From assembly GCA_016937135.1 (NCBI GenBank), contig JAFGWO010000212.1:1-17174 (forward strand): a stretch of 17,174 bases of DNA, written 5' to 3'. The notes beneath the pieces are model-generated. The model saw nothing but the letters and a program-made list of their open reading frames with translations. It searched no databases and was not told where the DNA came from. Shown in pieces: positions 5,031-12,506 of this stretch. Position 1 is the first letter of the stretch. The number at the start of each line of letters is the position of its first letter. The stretch comes from Pseudomonadota bacterium. GTDB lineage: Bacteria > BMS3Abin14. Made by a program: the position numbers and the translations under genes.

Positions 5031-6785
5031 ATGAGCATTTTATTGAGATACCTTCGTCCGCTGGGCTGGTGGGTCGGGCTTTCCCTGCTGCTTGCCGGCC
5101 TGGCCCAGGTCCTGACGCTGGTCGACCCACTGATTTTCGGGAAGATCATCGACCAGTATGCCCTTAACCCGCACAACAGACCGGAGGCGGATCTTGTCCG
5201 GGGGGCTCTGGGATGGCTCCTGTTGGCTGTGGTTATCGCTCTTGCGGCCAGACTGGCAAAAACCTTCCAGGATTTCGTCCTCACACTTGTCGTGCAGAGG
5301 TTCGGGATGCAGGTCTTTAACGACGGCCTGCGGCAAACCCTCCGGCTTTCATACCAGGAATTCGAGGACCGGAGCAGCGGAGAGACCCTGGGGTTGCTGC
5401 AGAAGGTCCGAACCGATACGGAACGCTTCATTTATTCCTTCGTCAACATCCTTTTCTCGTCCGCCGTGGGGATCGGTTTCCTGGTCTGGTACGGGATGAC
5501 AAAACATGCTCTCCTGATACCAGTTTTCCTTGCGGGGATCCTGGTCCTGGGCGGGCTGGGCGGGCGTTTGAGCAAGAAGATGAAAACGGTCCAACGCATG
5601 ATTTCCCGGGAAACTGCAAAGATGTCCGGGAAGATCATTGAATCCCTGCGCAACATCGAACTGGTGAAAAGCCTGGGACTGACCTATCCGGAAATCCGCC
5701 GACTGCAGTCCCATACCAGGAAAATCTACGATCTCGAGATGGAAAAGGTGAGGAAGGTCCGCGCCTTGTCCTTTTTCCAGGTCACTATCGTTAACCTTCT
5801 CAGGCAGTCCATCCTTTTTATCCTGCTGTGGCTTATATTCCGGGAGACCCTCTCCCCGGGAGAACTGATCTCGATGCAGTTTATCCTTAATTTTATCTTT
5901 ATCCCTCTCCAGGAACTGGGCAGAATCCTTCTTAGCTTCCGCGAAGCCGAGGCCTCCCTGCAGATGTTTGACGAATTGATGAAAAAACCTGTGGAAAAAC
6001 GCCCTGAAGACCCTGTGGAGATCGGAGAGCTCGAAAGCCTTCGGTTTGATAGTGTGGTTTTCCGGCACCGCTCCGCCGCAGAAAACGCCATCGACCGGAT
6101 CTCCTTTGAAGCCCGGCTGGGCGACACGGTCGCGTTCGTCGGGCCATCGGGGGCGGGGAAATCCACACTGGTGAAATTGCTGGTGGGTCTTTACGCCCCT
6201 GTCGCGGGAACCATTTTCATCAACGGCATCCCGGTCAACGAACTTCGCTATAATCCCGTCCGCCGACAGATCGGTTTCGTGACTCAGGACCCCCAGCTTT
6301 TTTCCGGGACGATTCGCGAGAACCTTCTGTTCGTCAAGCCGGATGCTTCCAACGAGGAGATGTACGAGGCAATGCGGAAAGCCGCGGCCGTCAACATTAT
6401 GGACCGTTCCGGAGAAGGGCTGGACACGCGCATCGGGGAAAGCGGTTTACGTTTATCGGGTGGGGAGCGCCAGAGGCTTTCCATAGCCCGGGCGCTTCTC
6501 CGCCGTCCCCGGCTGTTTATCCTTGACGAGGCGACATCGTCTCTCGACTCGATCACGGAACAGGAGATCACGGCGGCCGTGCGCAATGTATCCGGAAGCA
6601 GGGAGCACATGGTGATCCTGATCGCCCATAGGCTCAGTACCATCTTCCATGCGGACGCGATCCACGTTCTGGAAAAAGGCAGGATCATCGAATCGGGTAC
6701 GCACGAGGCGCTTCTCGAAAAAAAAGGCCTCTACTACGCGATGTGGAGACAGCAGGTCGGGGAGCGGGATCCGGGACCCTCTTAA
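5031..6785 (+). CDS. ABC half-exporter, MsbA-like (fused permease and ATPase)
   Basis: A 584-residue half-transporter that would work as a homodimer in the inner membrane. Six hydrophobic segments fill residues 1-300 (for example VGLSLLLAGLAQVLTLV and LLIPVFLAGILVLGG). The ATPase covers about 325-575: Walker A GPSGAGKS with K377, Q-loop Q419 in TQDPQLFSGT, signature LSGGE at 475-479, Walker B with D499 and E500, and H-loop H533. All catalytic residues are present. I chose the ATG at 5031 (MSILLRYLRPLGWW), with GGGAGCAGG upstream; the longer frame from 4944 adds a hydrophilic stretch unlike the family. The layout is that of MsbA and other lipid or multidrug exporters. With envelope genes nearby a lipid substrate is plausible, but sequence alone cannot separate lipid flippase from drug exporter. 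Confidence 0.9.
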   Translation: MSILLRYLRPLGWWVGLSLLLAGLAQVLTLVDPLIFGKIIDQYALNPHNRPEADLVRGALGWLLLAVVIALAARLAKTFQDFVLTLVVQRFGMQVFNDGLRQTLRLSYQEFEDRSSGETLGLLQKVRTDTERFIYSFVNILFSSAVGIGFLVWYGMTKHALLIPVFLAGILVLGGLGGRLSKKMKTVQRMISRETAKMSGKIIESLRNIELVKSLGLTYPEIRRLQSHTRKIYDLEMEKVRKVRALSFFQVTIVNLLRQSILFILLWLIFRETLSPGELISMQFILNFIFIPLQELGRILLSFREAEASLQMFDELMKKPVEKRPEDPVEIGELESLRFDSVVFRHRSAAENAIDRISFEARLGDTVAFVGPSGAGKSTLVKLLVGLYAPVAGTIFINGIPVNELRYNPVRRQIGFVTQDPQLFSGTIRENLLFVKPDASNEEMYEAMRKAAAVNIMDRSGEGLDTRIGESGLRLSGGERQRLSIARALLRRPRLFILDEATSSLDSITEQEITAAVRNVSGSREHMVILIAHRLSTIFHADAIHVLEKGRIIESGTHEALLEKKGLYYAMWRQQVGERDPGPS

Positions 6786-6958
6786 GGGAATTCCGGCCGC
6801 TTCCTGTCCGCGATGGAACCGCATCAGGTCCTGCCTGAGACAGGCGGTGGCCCGGGACGGGATATTCCATGGCAGGCAAAGTCCTGCCCGCCGGTTCCCC
6901 GGGAACGGGGGTGAGACGGCCGGGCCCTTAAGTCCTGAGAGCCCGGGGAAAACACCTG
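6786..6958. other. Gene-free spacer after the ABC exporter
   Basis: No credible gene, RNA or repeat is seen here. The open frames that cross it lack ribosome binding sites and family resemblance. The bidirectional hairpin at 6965-6990 probably ends exporter transcription as well, because on the plus strand it is followed by CTTTCGTTTTTT. Confidence 0.5.
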
Positions 6959-6990
6959 AAAAAAAGCCTCCACGGGAATCCGGAGAGGCT
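6959..6990 (-). terminator. Rho-independent terminator of tRNA-Leu
   Basis: On the minus strand, AGCCTC (complement of 6985-6990) pairs with GAGGCT (complement of 6965-6970). A run of seven T follows (6959-6965). The loop can add a few inner GC pairs. It begins 12 bases past the tRNA 3' end. The plus strand also has a T-rich stretch after the same stem, so it may act in both directions. Confidence 0.75.
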
Positions 6991-7001
6991 CTTTCGTTTT
7001 T

Positions 7002-7089
7002 TGGTGCCGAAGGCGGGACTCGAACCCGCACAGGCGGTTGCCCACCACCCCCTCAAGATGGCGTGTCTACCAGATTCCACCACTTCGGC
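7002..7089 (-). tRNA. tRNA-Leu, anticodon GAG
   Basis: An 88-base class II tRNA. The acceptor GCCGAAG pairs with CTTCGGC, then discriminator A and an encoded CCA (complement of 7002-7004). The D-arm has GGTAGAC. The anticodon arm is CCATC-TTGAGGG-GGTGG with anticodon GAG, reading CUC and CUU. A long variable arm typical of leucine and serine tRNAs is present, and the T-arm has GGTTCGAGTCC. It closely resembles Escherichia coli tRNA-Leu(GAG). It has its own promoter and terminator and is divergent from galU. Confidence 0.95.
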
Positions 7090-7101
7090 AAATAGTGGCT
7101 C

Positions 7102-7130
7102 ATTATTTTCAAAGGGGGGGATTTTGTCAA
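7102..7130 (-). promoter_or_regulatory. Promoter of tRNA-Leu
   Basis: On the minus strand, TTGACA (7125-7130), a 17-base spacer, and AATAAT (7102-7107) form a near-consensus promoter. The predicted start lies only about six bases before the mature tRNA 5' end, usual for a single tRNA gene. The spacer contains a run of seven C. Confidence 0.75.
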
Positions 7131-7152
7131 GCGGAATGGGCTTTTAATATTA

Positions 7153-7182
7153 TTGCCATATCTGTTATATTTTCCATTAAAT
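7153..7182 (+). promoter_or_regulatory. Probable promoter of the galU-lon-signalling operon
   Basis: TTGCCA (7153-7158) and TTAAAT (7177-7182) are 18 bases apart, five and four matches to consensus. The surrounding stretch is the most AT-rich in the window. A TATATT at about 7165-7170 offers an alternative -10. The galU ribosome binding site AGGAGGAGGG follows, so the leader would be short. Exact hexamers are uncertain. Confidence 0.4.
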
Positions 7183-7203
7183 AAACGTTTTACAGGAGGA
7201 GGG

Positions 7204-8082
7204 ATGAAAGCGACAAAAGCGGTGATCCCCGCGGCAGGGTTCGGCACCAGGTTTCTCCCGGCCACCAAGACGGTGCCCAAGGAAATGATCCCCCTTGTGG
7301 ACCGCCCCCTCATCCATGAGGTCGTCATGGAGGCCGTCCGATCGGGCATCGACAGGCTGGTCCTGGTGACCGCCGCCGGAAAATCCTCCATCGAGGATTA
7401 TTTCGACATAAACCCCGCACTGGAAAGGTTCCTGGAGGAAAAGGGGAAAGGGGAGATCCTCGAGGAGGTCCGCAGGATATCCAGGATGGTGGAGGTTCTG
7501 GCCGTCCGCCAGAAGGAGCCGCGCGGGCTGGGTCACGCGGTGCTGTGTGCGCGCGATCTTGTTGGCGCCGAACCCTTCGCGGTGATCCTGCCGGATGAGA
7601 TCATGGACAGCGAAATTCCCTGTCTGATGCAGCTTGACGCTCTTTTCTCCCGCACCGGCCAGTCGGTTATAGGCCTTCAGGAGGTGCCCCGATCGGAAAC
7701 CGGGAAATACGGGATCATCGACGGAGATCCGGAGCAAGGAGGGGCCTACAGGGTCAGGGGAGTTGTAGAGAAACCCGATCCCGCCAAAGCCCCCACGAGG
7801 ATGGCAGTCATCGGGAGGTATCTCCTGGCCCCGGAAATCTTTCCGATTCTCGAAAATCTTCCGCCCGGCGCGGGAGGGGAGATCCAGCTCGCGGATGCCC
7901 TTGATATCCTGGCCCGCCGGGGGGAACTGGCAGGACAGGTTTTTCAGGGCACGCGCCACGACGCCGGGGACAAGCTGGGTTTTCTCATGGCAACGGTTCA
8001 CTACGGGCTGAAGGACCGGCGCCTGGGTCCCCCCTTCCTCCGGTTCCTTCGGGAGAAGATCAGTTCTCTGGGGGAGAAATGA
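7204..8082 (+). CDS. galU: UTP-glucose-1-phosphate uridylyltransferase
   Basis: A 292-residue cytoplasmic enzyme that makes UDP-glucose from UTP and glucose-1-phosphate, feeding exopolysaccharide, LPS and trehalose synthesis. The nucleotide-binding start PAAGFGTRFLPATK (residues 9-22) is the family signature. Further markers are PKEMIPLVDRP, KEPRGLGHAVL, the metal-site region ILPDEIMD (D131), VEKPD with K190, and GDKLGFLMA near the end. Length fits the bacterial GalU family. The ATG at 7204 is preceded by AGGAGGAGGG; an upstream TTG at 7153 is inside the promoter region and is unlikely. It is the first gene of the long plus-strand run and overlaps hsp20 by four bases (ATGA), so translation is probably coupled. 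A related sugar-nucleotide transferase is possible but less likely. Confidence 0.93.
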   Translation: MKATKAVIPAAGFGTRFLPATKTVPKEMIPLVDRPLIHEVVMEAVRSGIDRLVLVTAAGKSSIEDYFDINPALERFLEEKGKGEILEEVRRISRMVEVLAVRQKEPRGLGHAVLCARDLVGAEPFAVILPDEIMDSEIPCLMQLDALFSRTGQSVIGLQEVPRSETGKYGIIDGDPEQGGAYRVRGVVEKPDPAKAPTRMAVIGRYLLAPEIFPILENLPPGAGGEIQLADALDILARRGELAGQVFQGTRHDAGDKLGFLMATVHYGLKDRRLGPPFLRFLREKISSLGEK

Positions 8083-8555
8083 AAAACAAAAAAGAGTTTA
8101 TCTGGGATACCGGCTGGACCATGACCCTGTTCGGGAAGCTTGTCCATGGTGTTTCCGGACGCATGGGCATCCCCCAGGGTTCCGCGGGGGAAACCGGCGA
8201 GCCGGCCATGGATATCTTCGAAGAGAAGGAAAATGTGATTGTGGAGATCGAGGCACCCGGGATGGACAGGGACGACCTTGACCTTTCCATCACAGAAGGC
8301 CGACTGAAGGTCGAGGGCTTCAAAAGAGGCGAGGAGGACAGGGGGTGTCTGGGCTATATCTGCCTGGAGCGGCGGTTCGGGGCATTCCGGCGGATCGTTC
8401 CTGTGCCCGGATCCGTAGACACGTCCGCGGTGCAGGCTGTCCTCCAGGACGGTCTTCTCCGGATCGTCATTCCCCGCGTTCCGGAAAAAAGAAAGAGTGC
8501 CGTGAAGGTTTCCATCAGGAAAGCTTCCGCGCACTCCGGAGAAAATGAACGATGA
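8079..8555 (+). CDS. Small heat-shock protein, Hsp20/alpha-crystallin family
   Basis: A 158-residue ATP-independent holdase that would bind unfolding proteins in the cytoplasm. The alpha-crystallin domain covers about 43-135. It begins AMDIFEEKENVIVEIEAPGM, followed by ITEGRLKVEG, then ERRFGAFRRIVPVP, and closes with the conserved DGLLRIVIPRVP. The N-terminal 42 residues are variable as usual and contain an aromatic segment (FIWDTGWTMTLFGK). The start overlaps the galU stop (ATGA) with GGGGGAG just upstream, and the stop overlaps the lon start (ATGA). Placement directly before lon couples a holdase with an ATP-dependent protease, so clients could pass from one to the other; this link is inferred. 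No CIRCE or ROSE-like element is visible nearby, so heat control would act at the operon promoter. Confidence 0.9.
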   Translation: MKNKKEFIWDTGWTMTLFGKLVHGVSGRMGIPQGSAGETGEPAMDIFEEKENVIVEIEAPGMDRDDLDLSITEGRLKVEGFKRGEEDRGCLGYICLERRFGAFRRIVPVPGSVDTSAVQAVLQDGLLRIVIPRVPEKRKSAVKVSIRKASAHSGENER

Positions 8556-11017
8556 GCGAGGAAAAGAAAAATTCCCCGGAAACGGGAAACGAGGAACGGC
8601 CTCCGGAGGTTCAGGAGAATTCCTCAGGTGTGGAGATAGGGGACACCATGCCCCTCCTGCCCCTCCGTGATCTCGTGGTGTTTCCTTATATGATCGTTCC
8701 TCTTGCCGTTGCCAGGCAGAATTCCATCCGGGCTCTCGATGAAGCCCTCAAGGAAAACCGGCTTATTTTCCTGGTGGCCCAGCACAAGGCGGAGGTGGAA
8801 GATCCCGGGAGGGACGATCTACACCAGCTCGGCACCGTCAGCGTCATCGTCCGGATGCTAAAGACCCCCGACGGGAACGCGAGGATTCTGGTCCAGGGGC
8901 TTCAAAGGGCCAGGATCCGGGAGTTCCTTCAGACCGAACCCTTCTTCTCTGTCCGGTTGGATCTGGTGCCAGAGGAGGTGACGCAGCCCCTGACCATACC
9001 CCTCGAGGCCATGGTAAGAACCACCAGGGAGACCTTTCTCAGGGCGGTCCAGCTCGGAAAACCCGTTTCCCCGGAAGTGCTGGGGGTGGCGGAAGGCATC
9101 CAGGACCCGGGGCGCCTTGCCGACATAGTGGGTTCCAGCCTCGATCTCGGGATGGAGGCCGCCCAGCATATCCTGGAGACCATCAATCCCTTTGAGAGGC
9201 TTTCCTATGTCCATGAGATCCTGGATCGGGAGGTCAAGGTCCTGGAGGTTCAGCAGAAAATCCAGGACCAGACCAAGGAGGAACTGTCCCGGACCCAGAA
9301 GGAATATTATCTGCGGCAGCAGATGAAGACTATCCAGCAGGAACTCGGCGACAAAAACGGACGGGAAGAGGAGATCCAGGAGATCCGTGAGCGGGTGAAG
9401 AAGGCCGGGATGCCCGCCGAGGTCCGGGAAGAGGTCAACAAGCAGCTCGATCGCCTTGCGCGGATGCACCCGGACGCCGCCGAAACGGCCACCTTGCGGA
9501 CCTATGTGGAGTGGATGCTGGAGATTCCCTGGAAAAAAGCCACAAAAGACCACCTGGACCTCCCCGCCGCTGAGAGGATCCTCGATGAGGACCACTACGA
9601 CCTGGAAAAGGTGAAGGAAAGGATCCTTGAGTACCTCGGCGTCCTCAAACTCCGGAAGGAGATGAAAGGGCCGATCCTTTGTCTCGTAGGTCCTCCCGGG
9701 GTCGGCAAAACCTCCCTTGGCCGATCCATCGCTCGGGCTATGGGACGGGAGTTCGTCCGGATGTCCCTGGGCGGAGTGAGGGACGAGGCGGAGATCCGCG
9801 GGCACAGAAGGACCTATGTCGGCGCCCTCCCGGGAAGGATCATCCAGGGGATGAAGCAGGCCGGATCCCGCAACCCGGTCTTCATGCTCGATGAAATCGA
9901 CAAGCTGGGCGCGGATTTCAGGGGGGACCCTTCCTCGGCCCTCCTGGAGGTCCTCGATCCCGAGCAGAACCAGAGCTTCCGGGACCATTACCTGGGGGTA
10001 CCCTACGATCTTTCCTCGGTCCTGTTCATCGCCACCGCGAACCTGGCAGATCCCATCCCTCAGGCCTTGAGGGATCGCATGGAGACCATCCAGCTTTCGG
10101 GATACACCGCGGTGGAAAAGAGCAGGATCGCCGTCAGATACCTCGTCCCGAGGCAGATGGAGAGAAACGGGATCAGCGAAAAAAACTTTTCCCTTTCAAA
10201 CGGGGCTATTGACAGAATCATCCAGGAATACACCATGGAAGCGGGGGTCCGGAGCCTTGAACGCGAGATCGGGAGCGTCTGCCGGAAGGTGGCCAAAAAA
10301 GTCGCAATGGGGAAAAAGGGGCGCACGGTCGTAACCGCCCGCAACCTTGAGAAGTACCTCGGCGCGCCTCGTTTCCAGGGAGTGGTCAGGGAGGAGGAGG
10401 CCAGGGTTGGCGTCGCGATCGGATTGGCCTGGACCCCGGTGGGAGGGGACACCCTCAACATCGAGGTGTCCGCCGTTCAGGGGAAGGGGTCCCTCACCCT
10501 GACCGGGTCGCTGGGGGATGTCATGAAAGAATCCGCACAGGCGGCTTTGAGCTATATCCGGTCCAGGGCAAAAAGCCTTGGTCTGGTGCCGCAGAATATT
10601 CTCACAAGGGACATCCACGTCCATGTCCCCTCCGGCGCGACCCCCAAGGACGGTCCCTCCGCGGGCGTCGCCATCGCTTCGGCCATGATCTCCGCCCTTC
10701 TCGGGAAGCCCCCCCTTCCCGCGGTGGCCATGACGGGGGAGATCACCCTCACGGGAAGGGTCCTTCCCATCGGCGGCCTCAGGGAAAAGCTCCTCGCCGC
10801 AAAGAGGGCGGGCATCAAGCGCGTTGTCATCCCGGCAAGGAACCGGGCGGATCTGAAAGAAATCCCCTCCTATGTCACGAGGGGAGTGGAGATTATGACG
10901 GTTTCGAATGTGGACGAGGCCCTCGAGGCCGTTTTCGGAAAAGACGCCTTGGGGAAAAAACCGAAAGGCTCGGCGAAAACCGGCTCGGTCAGAAAAAGGA
11001 CGGGCGATGCTGGCTGA
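8552..11017 (+). CDS. lon: ATP-dependent protease Lon
   Basis: An 821-residue Lon protease, a cytoplasmic AAA+ hexamer that unfolds and degrades misfolded and regulatory proteins. The N-terminal substrate domain starts near residue 33 (MPLLPLRDLVVFPYM) after a 30-residue acidic, low-complexity tail. A coiled-coil region includes EEIQEIRERVKKAGMP. The AAA+ module has Walker A GPPGVGKT (380-387, K386) and Walker B with D447 and E448. The protease domain has catalytic S703 in PKDGPSAG and K746 in REKLLAAKRAG; their 43-residue spacing equals that of E. coli S679/K722. Length is slightly above the 780-810 norm because of both tails, the C-terminal one rich in Lys and Gly. It overlaps hsp20 by four bases and the next kinase gene by eleven. 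All key residues are intact. Confidence 0.96.
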   Translation: MSEEKKNSPETGNEERPPEVQENSSGVEIGDTMPLLPLRDLVVFPYMIVPLAVARQNSIRALDEALKENRLIFLVAQHKAEVEDPGRDDLHQLGTVSVIVRMLKTPDGNARILVQGLQRARIREFLQTEPFFSVRLDLVPEEVTQPLTIPLEAMVRTTRETFLRAVQLGKPVSPEVLGVAEGIQDPGRLADIVGSSLDLGMEAAQHILETINPFERLSYVHEILDREVKVLEVQQKIQDQTKEELSRTQKEYYLRQQMKTIQQELGDKNGREEEIQEIRERVKKAGMPAEVREEVNKQLDRLARMHPDAAETATLRTYVEWMLEIPWKKATKDHLDLPAAERILDEDHYDLEKVKERILEYLGVLKLRKEMKGPILCLVGPPGVGKTSLGRSIARAMGREFVRMSLGGVRDEAEIRGHRRTYVGALPGRIIQGMKQAGSRNPVFMLDEIDKLGADFRGDPSSALLEVLDPEQNQSFRDHYLGVPYDLSSVLFIATANLADPIPQALRDRMETIQLSGYTAVEKSRIAVRYLVPRQMERNGISEKNFSLSNGAIDRIIQEYTMEAGVRSLEREIGSVCRKVAKKVAMGKKGRTVVTARNLEKYLGAPRFQGVVREEEARVGVAIGLAWTPVGGDTLNIEVSAVQGKGSLTLTGSLGDVMKESAQAALSYIRSRAKSLGLVPQNILTRDIHVHVPSGATPKDGPSAGVAIASAMISALLGKPPLPAVAMTGEITLTGRVLPIGGLREKLLAAKRAGIKRVVIPARNRADLKEIPSYVTRGVEIMTVSNVDEALEAVFGKDALGKKPKGSAKTGSVRKRTGDAG

Positions 11018-12506
11018 AAAAATGCACCAGACAGGCCCCATCCTGATTGTCGATGACGAGCAGTTCTTTCAGGATCTCCTCTCGGGCATTCTCAGGGAAC
11101 AGGGGTATGAGGTCCACGTGGCGGGCTCCGGGGAGGAAGCACTCCGGGTCTGCGAAAACGGACGGTACAAGGTGGTGGTCATGGATCTGGTCCTGCCCGA
11201 CATCCTCGGGACGAAGGTCCTGATCAGGATGAGGGAAAAGGACCCGGATATCGCGGTGGTGATGGTCACGGCCTATGCCAGCATGGAGAGCGCCATAGAG
11301 GCCCTCAAGGCCGGAGCCTACGACTACATCAAAAAGCCCATCGTCAGGGAAGACCTTATCCATTCGGTGAACAGGGCCATCGAAAGGCAGCATCTTTCCA
11401 TCCAGAACCAGGAGCTTAACCGACAGCTCGAAGCCCGGCTCGAGGAGATGAAGTCCATGAGCCGGGAAAAAGAGGAGGTTTTCCGGATTCTGGATGAGGG
11501 CCTGATCATCATGGGGGCAGACGGACGCATTTATGATCTAAACCCCAGGGCTGCCAACCTGCTGGGCCCGGAGAACGCGCCATTGGCGGGAACCCTTTTT
11601 TCACAGACGGGGTTTCCCCTTCCGGATGGTTTTCTGGCCGAAGTTCAAAAAGAGGACGGACATCCGATCCGCGCCACGGTTGAATACACCGACCCGCAAG
11701 GGGAAGGGCACGAGATTGAACTGGTCGGGCTGGCCCTGAGCAGGGGAAATTCGCCGCCCCGGCTCCTGCTGGGGTTCAGGGACCTGACTTCTATCCGCGA
11801 CCTTCAAAAGACGCGCGAAGAATTCCTGGCGATCGTTTCCCACGACCTGCGATCCCCCTTGACCTCGCTGAAGGGCTTCATCGAGATCCTCCTCAACGAG
11901 GATTACGAATCCGAAGAAAAACTGAAAGAATATCTGGGGATCCTGGATTCCGAAGCCGACCGGATGATCGCCCTCATCGAGGAGCTTCTGGACCTGGGGC
12001 GCCTCGAATCGGGTCGGATGAAGCTGCGCCGGGAAACCCTGTCGCTTCCCGAGCTGGTCACTTACGCCATGCGGAGCATGGAGGGACTCAGCGGCCGGAA
12101 GGGGGTTCTTCTGGAAATGGACCTTGTCCATGGCGGGATCCTTGTCCATGCGGACCGCGGCCGGATGCTCCAGGTGCTGATCAACCTGCTGTCGAACGCC
12201 ATCCGCTTCTCGCCCGAGGGGGGGAAAGTCAGGACCACCCTCCGGGAAAAGGACGGGTTCGCGTTCATCGAGGTCTGCGACGATGGGCCCGGCGTCCCCG
12301 CTGAAGAAAGGGAACTCATTTTCGAGAAGTATCACCGGGCTGAAAGGGATGGCGGGGAAAGAGGGAAGGGAAGCGGTCTGGGCCTCGCCATAGCCAGAAA
12401 AATCATCGAACTTCACGGCGGCCGGATCGCCCTTGCGGACAAGGAAGAAGGAAGAGGGTGCTGTTTCATCATCCGGATGGCCGCCGGGAAGGCAGGAGAC
12501 AAATGA
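11007..12506 (+). CDS. Receiver-PAS-histidine kinase hybrid
   Basis: A 499-residue cytoplasmic signalling protein without membrane segments. Residues 11-125 form a receiver with acidic pocket D16/D17, phospho-acceptor D60 (VVVMDLVLPD), T88 and K110. A coiled coil (about 125-160) leads to a PAS-like domain (about 157-265; ILDEGLIIMGADGRIYDLN). HisKA follows with canonical FLAIVSHDLRSPLTS and H279. The ATPase domain has N-box N397 in INLLSNAIRF, G1 DDGPGVP, F-box FEKY and G2 GKGSGLGLAI. The kinase looks fully active. A receiver at the N-terminus means its output is probably tuned by phosphorylation from another kinase. The ATG at 11007 lies inside the end of lon with AAAGGA upstream. It overlaps the next gene by ATGA. 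No DNA-binding domain is present. Confidence 0.92.
   Translation: MLAEKMHQTGPILIVDDEQFFQDLLSGILREQGYEVHVAGSGEEALRVCENGRYKVVVMDLVLPDILGTKVLIRMREKDPDIAVVMVTAYASMESAIEALKAGAYDYIKKPIVREDLIHSVNRAIERQHLSIQNQELNRQLEARLEEMKSMSREKEEVFRILDEGLIIMGADGRIYDLNPRAANLLGPENAPLAGTLFSQTGFPLPDGFLAEVQKEDGHPIRATVEYTDPQGEGHEIELVGLALSRGNSPPRLLLGFRDLTSIRDLQKTREEFLAIVSHDLRSPLTSLKGFIEILLNEDYESEEKLKEYLGILDSEADRMIALIEELLDLGRLESGRMKLRRETLSLPELVTYAMRSMEGLSGRKGVLLEMDLVHGGILVHADRGRMLQVLINLLSNAIRFSPEGGKVRTTLREKDGFAFIEVCDDGPGVPAEERELIFEKYHRAERDGGERGKGSGLGLAIARKIIELHGGRIALADKEEGRGCCFIIRMAAGKAGDK

Noticed and set aside
6453..7031. A 192-codon minus-strand frame across the exporter end and tRNA region
   Set aside because: It overlaps the ABC signature region and reads through the tRNA 3' end and terminator; it has no family resemblance.
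8858..9988. A 376-codon open frame on the minus strand opposite lon
   Set aside because: It lies wholly inside lon, its translation is Pro/Gly/Leu-rich without any family motif, and such antisense frames are expected in GC-rich codon-biased genes.
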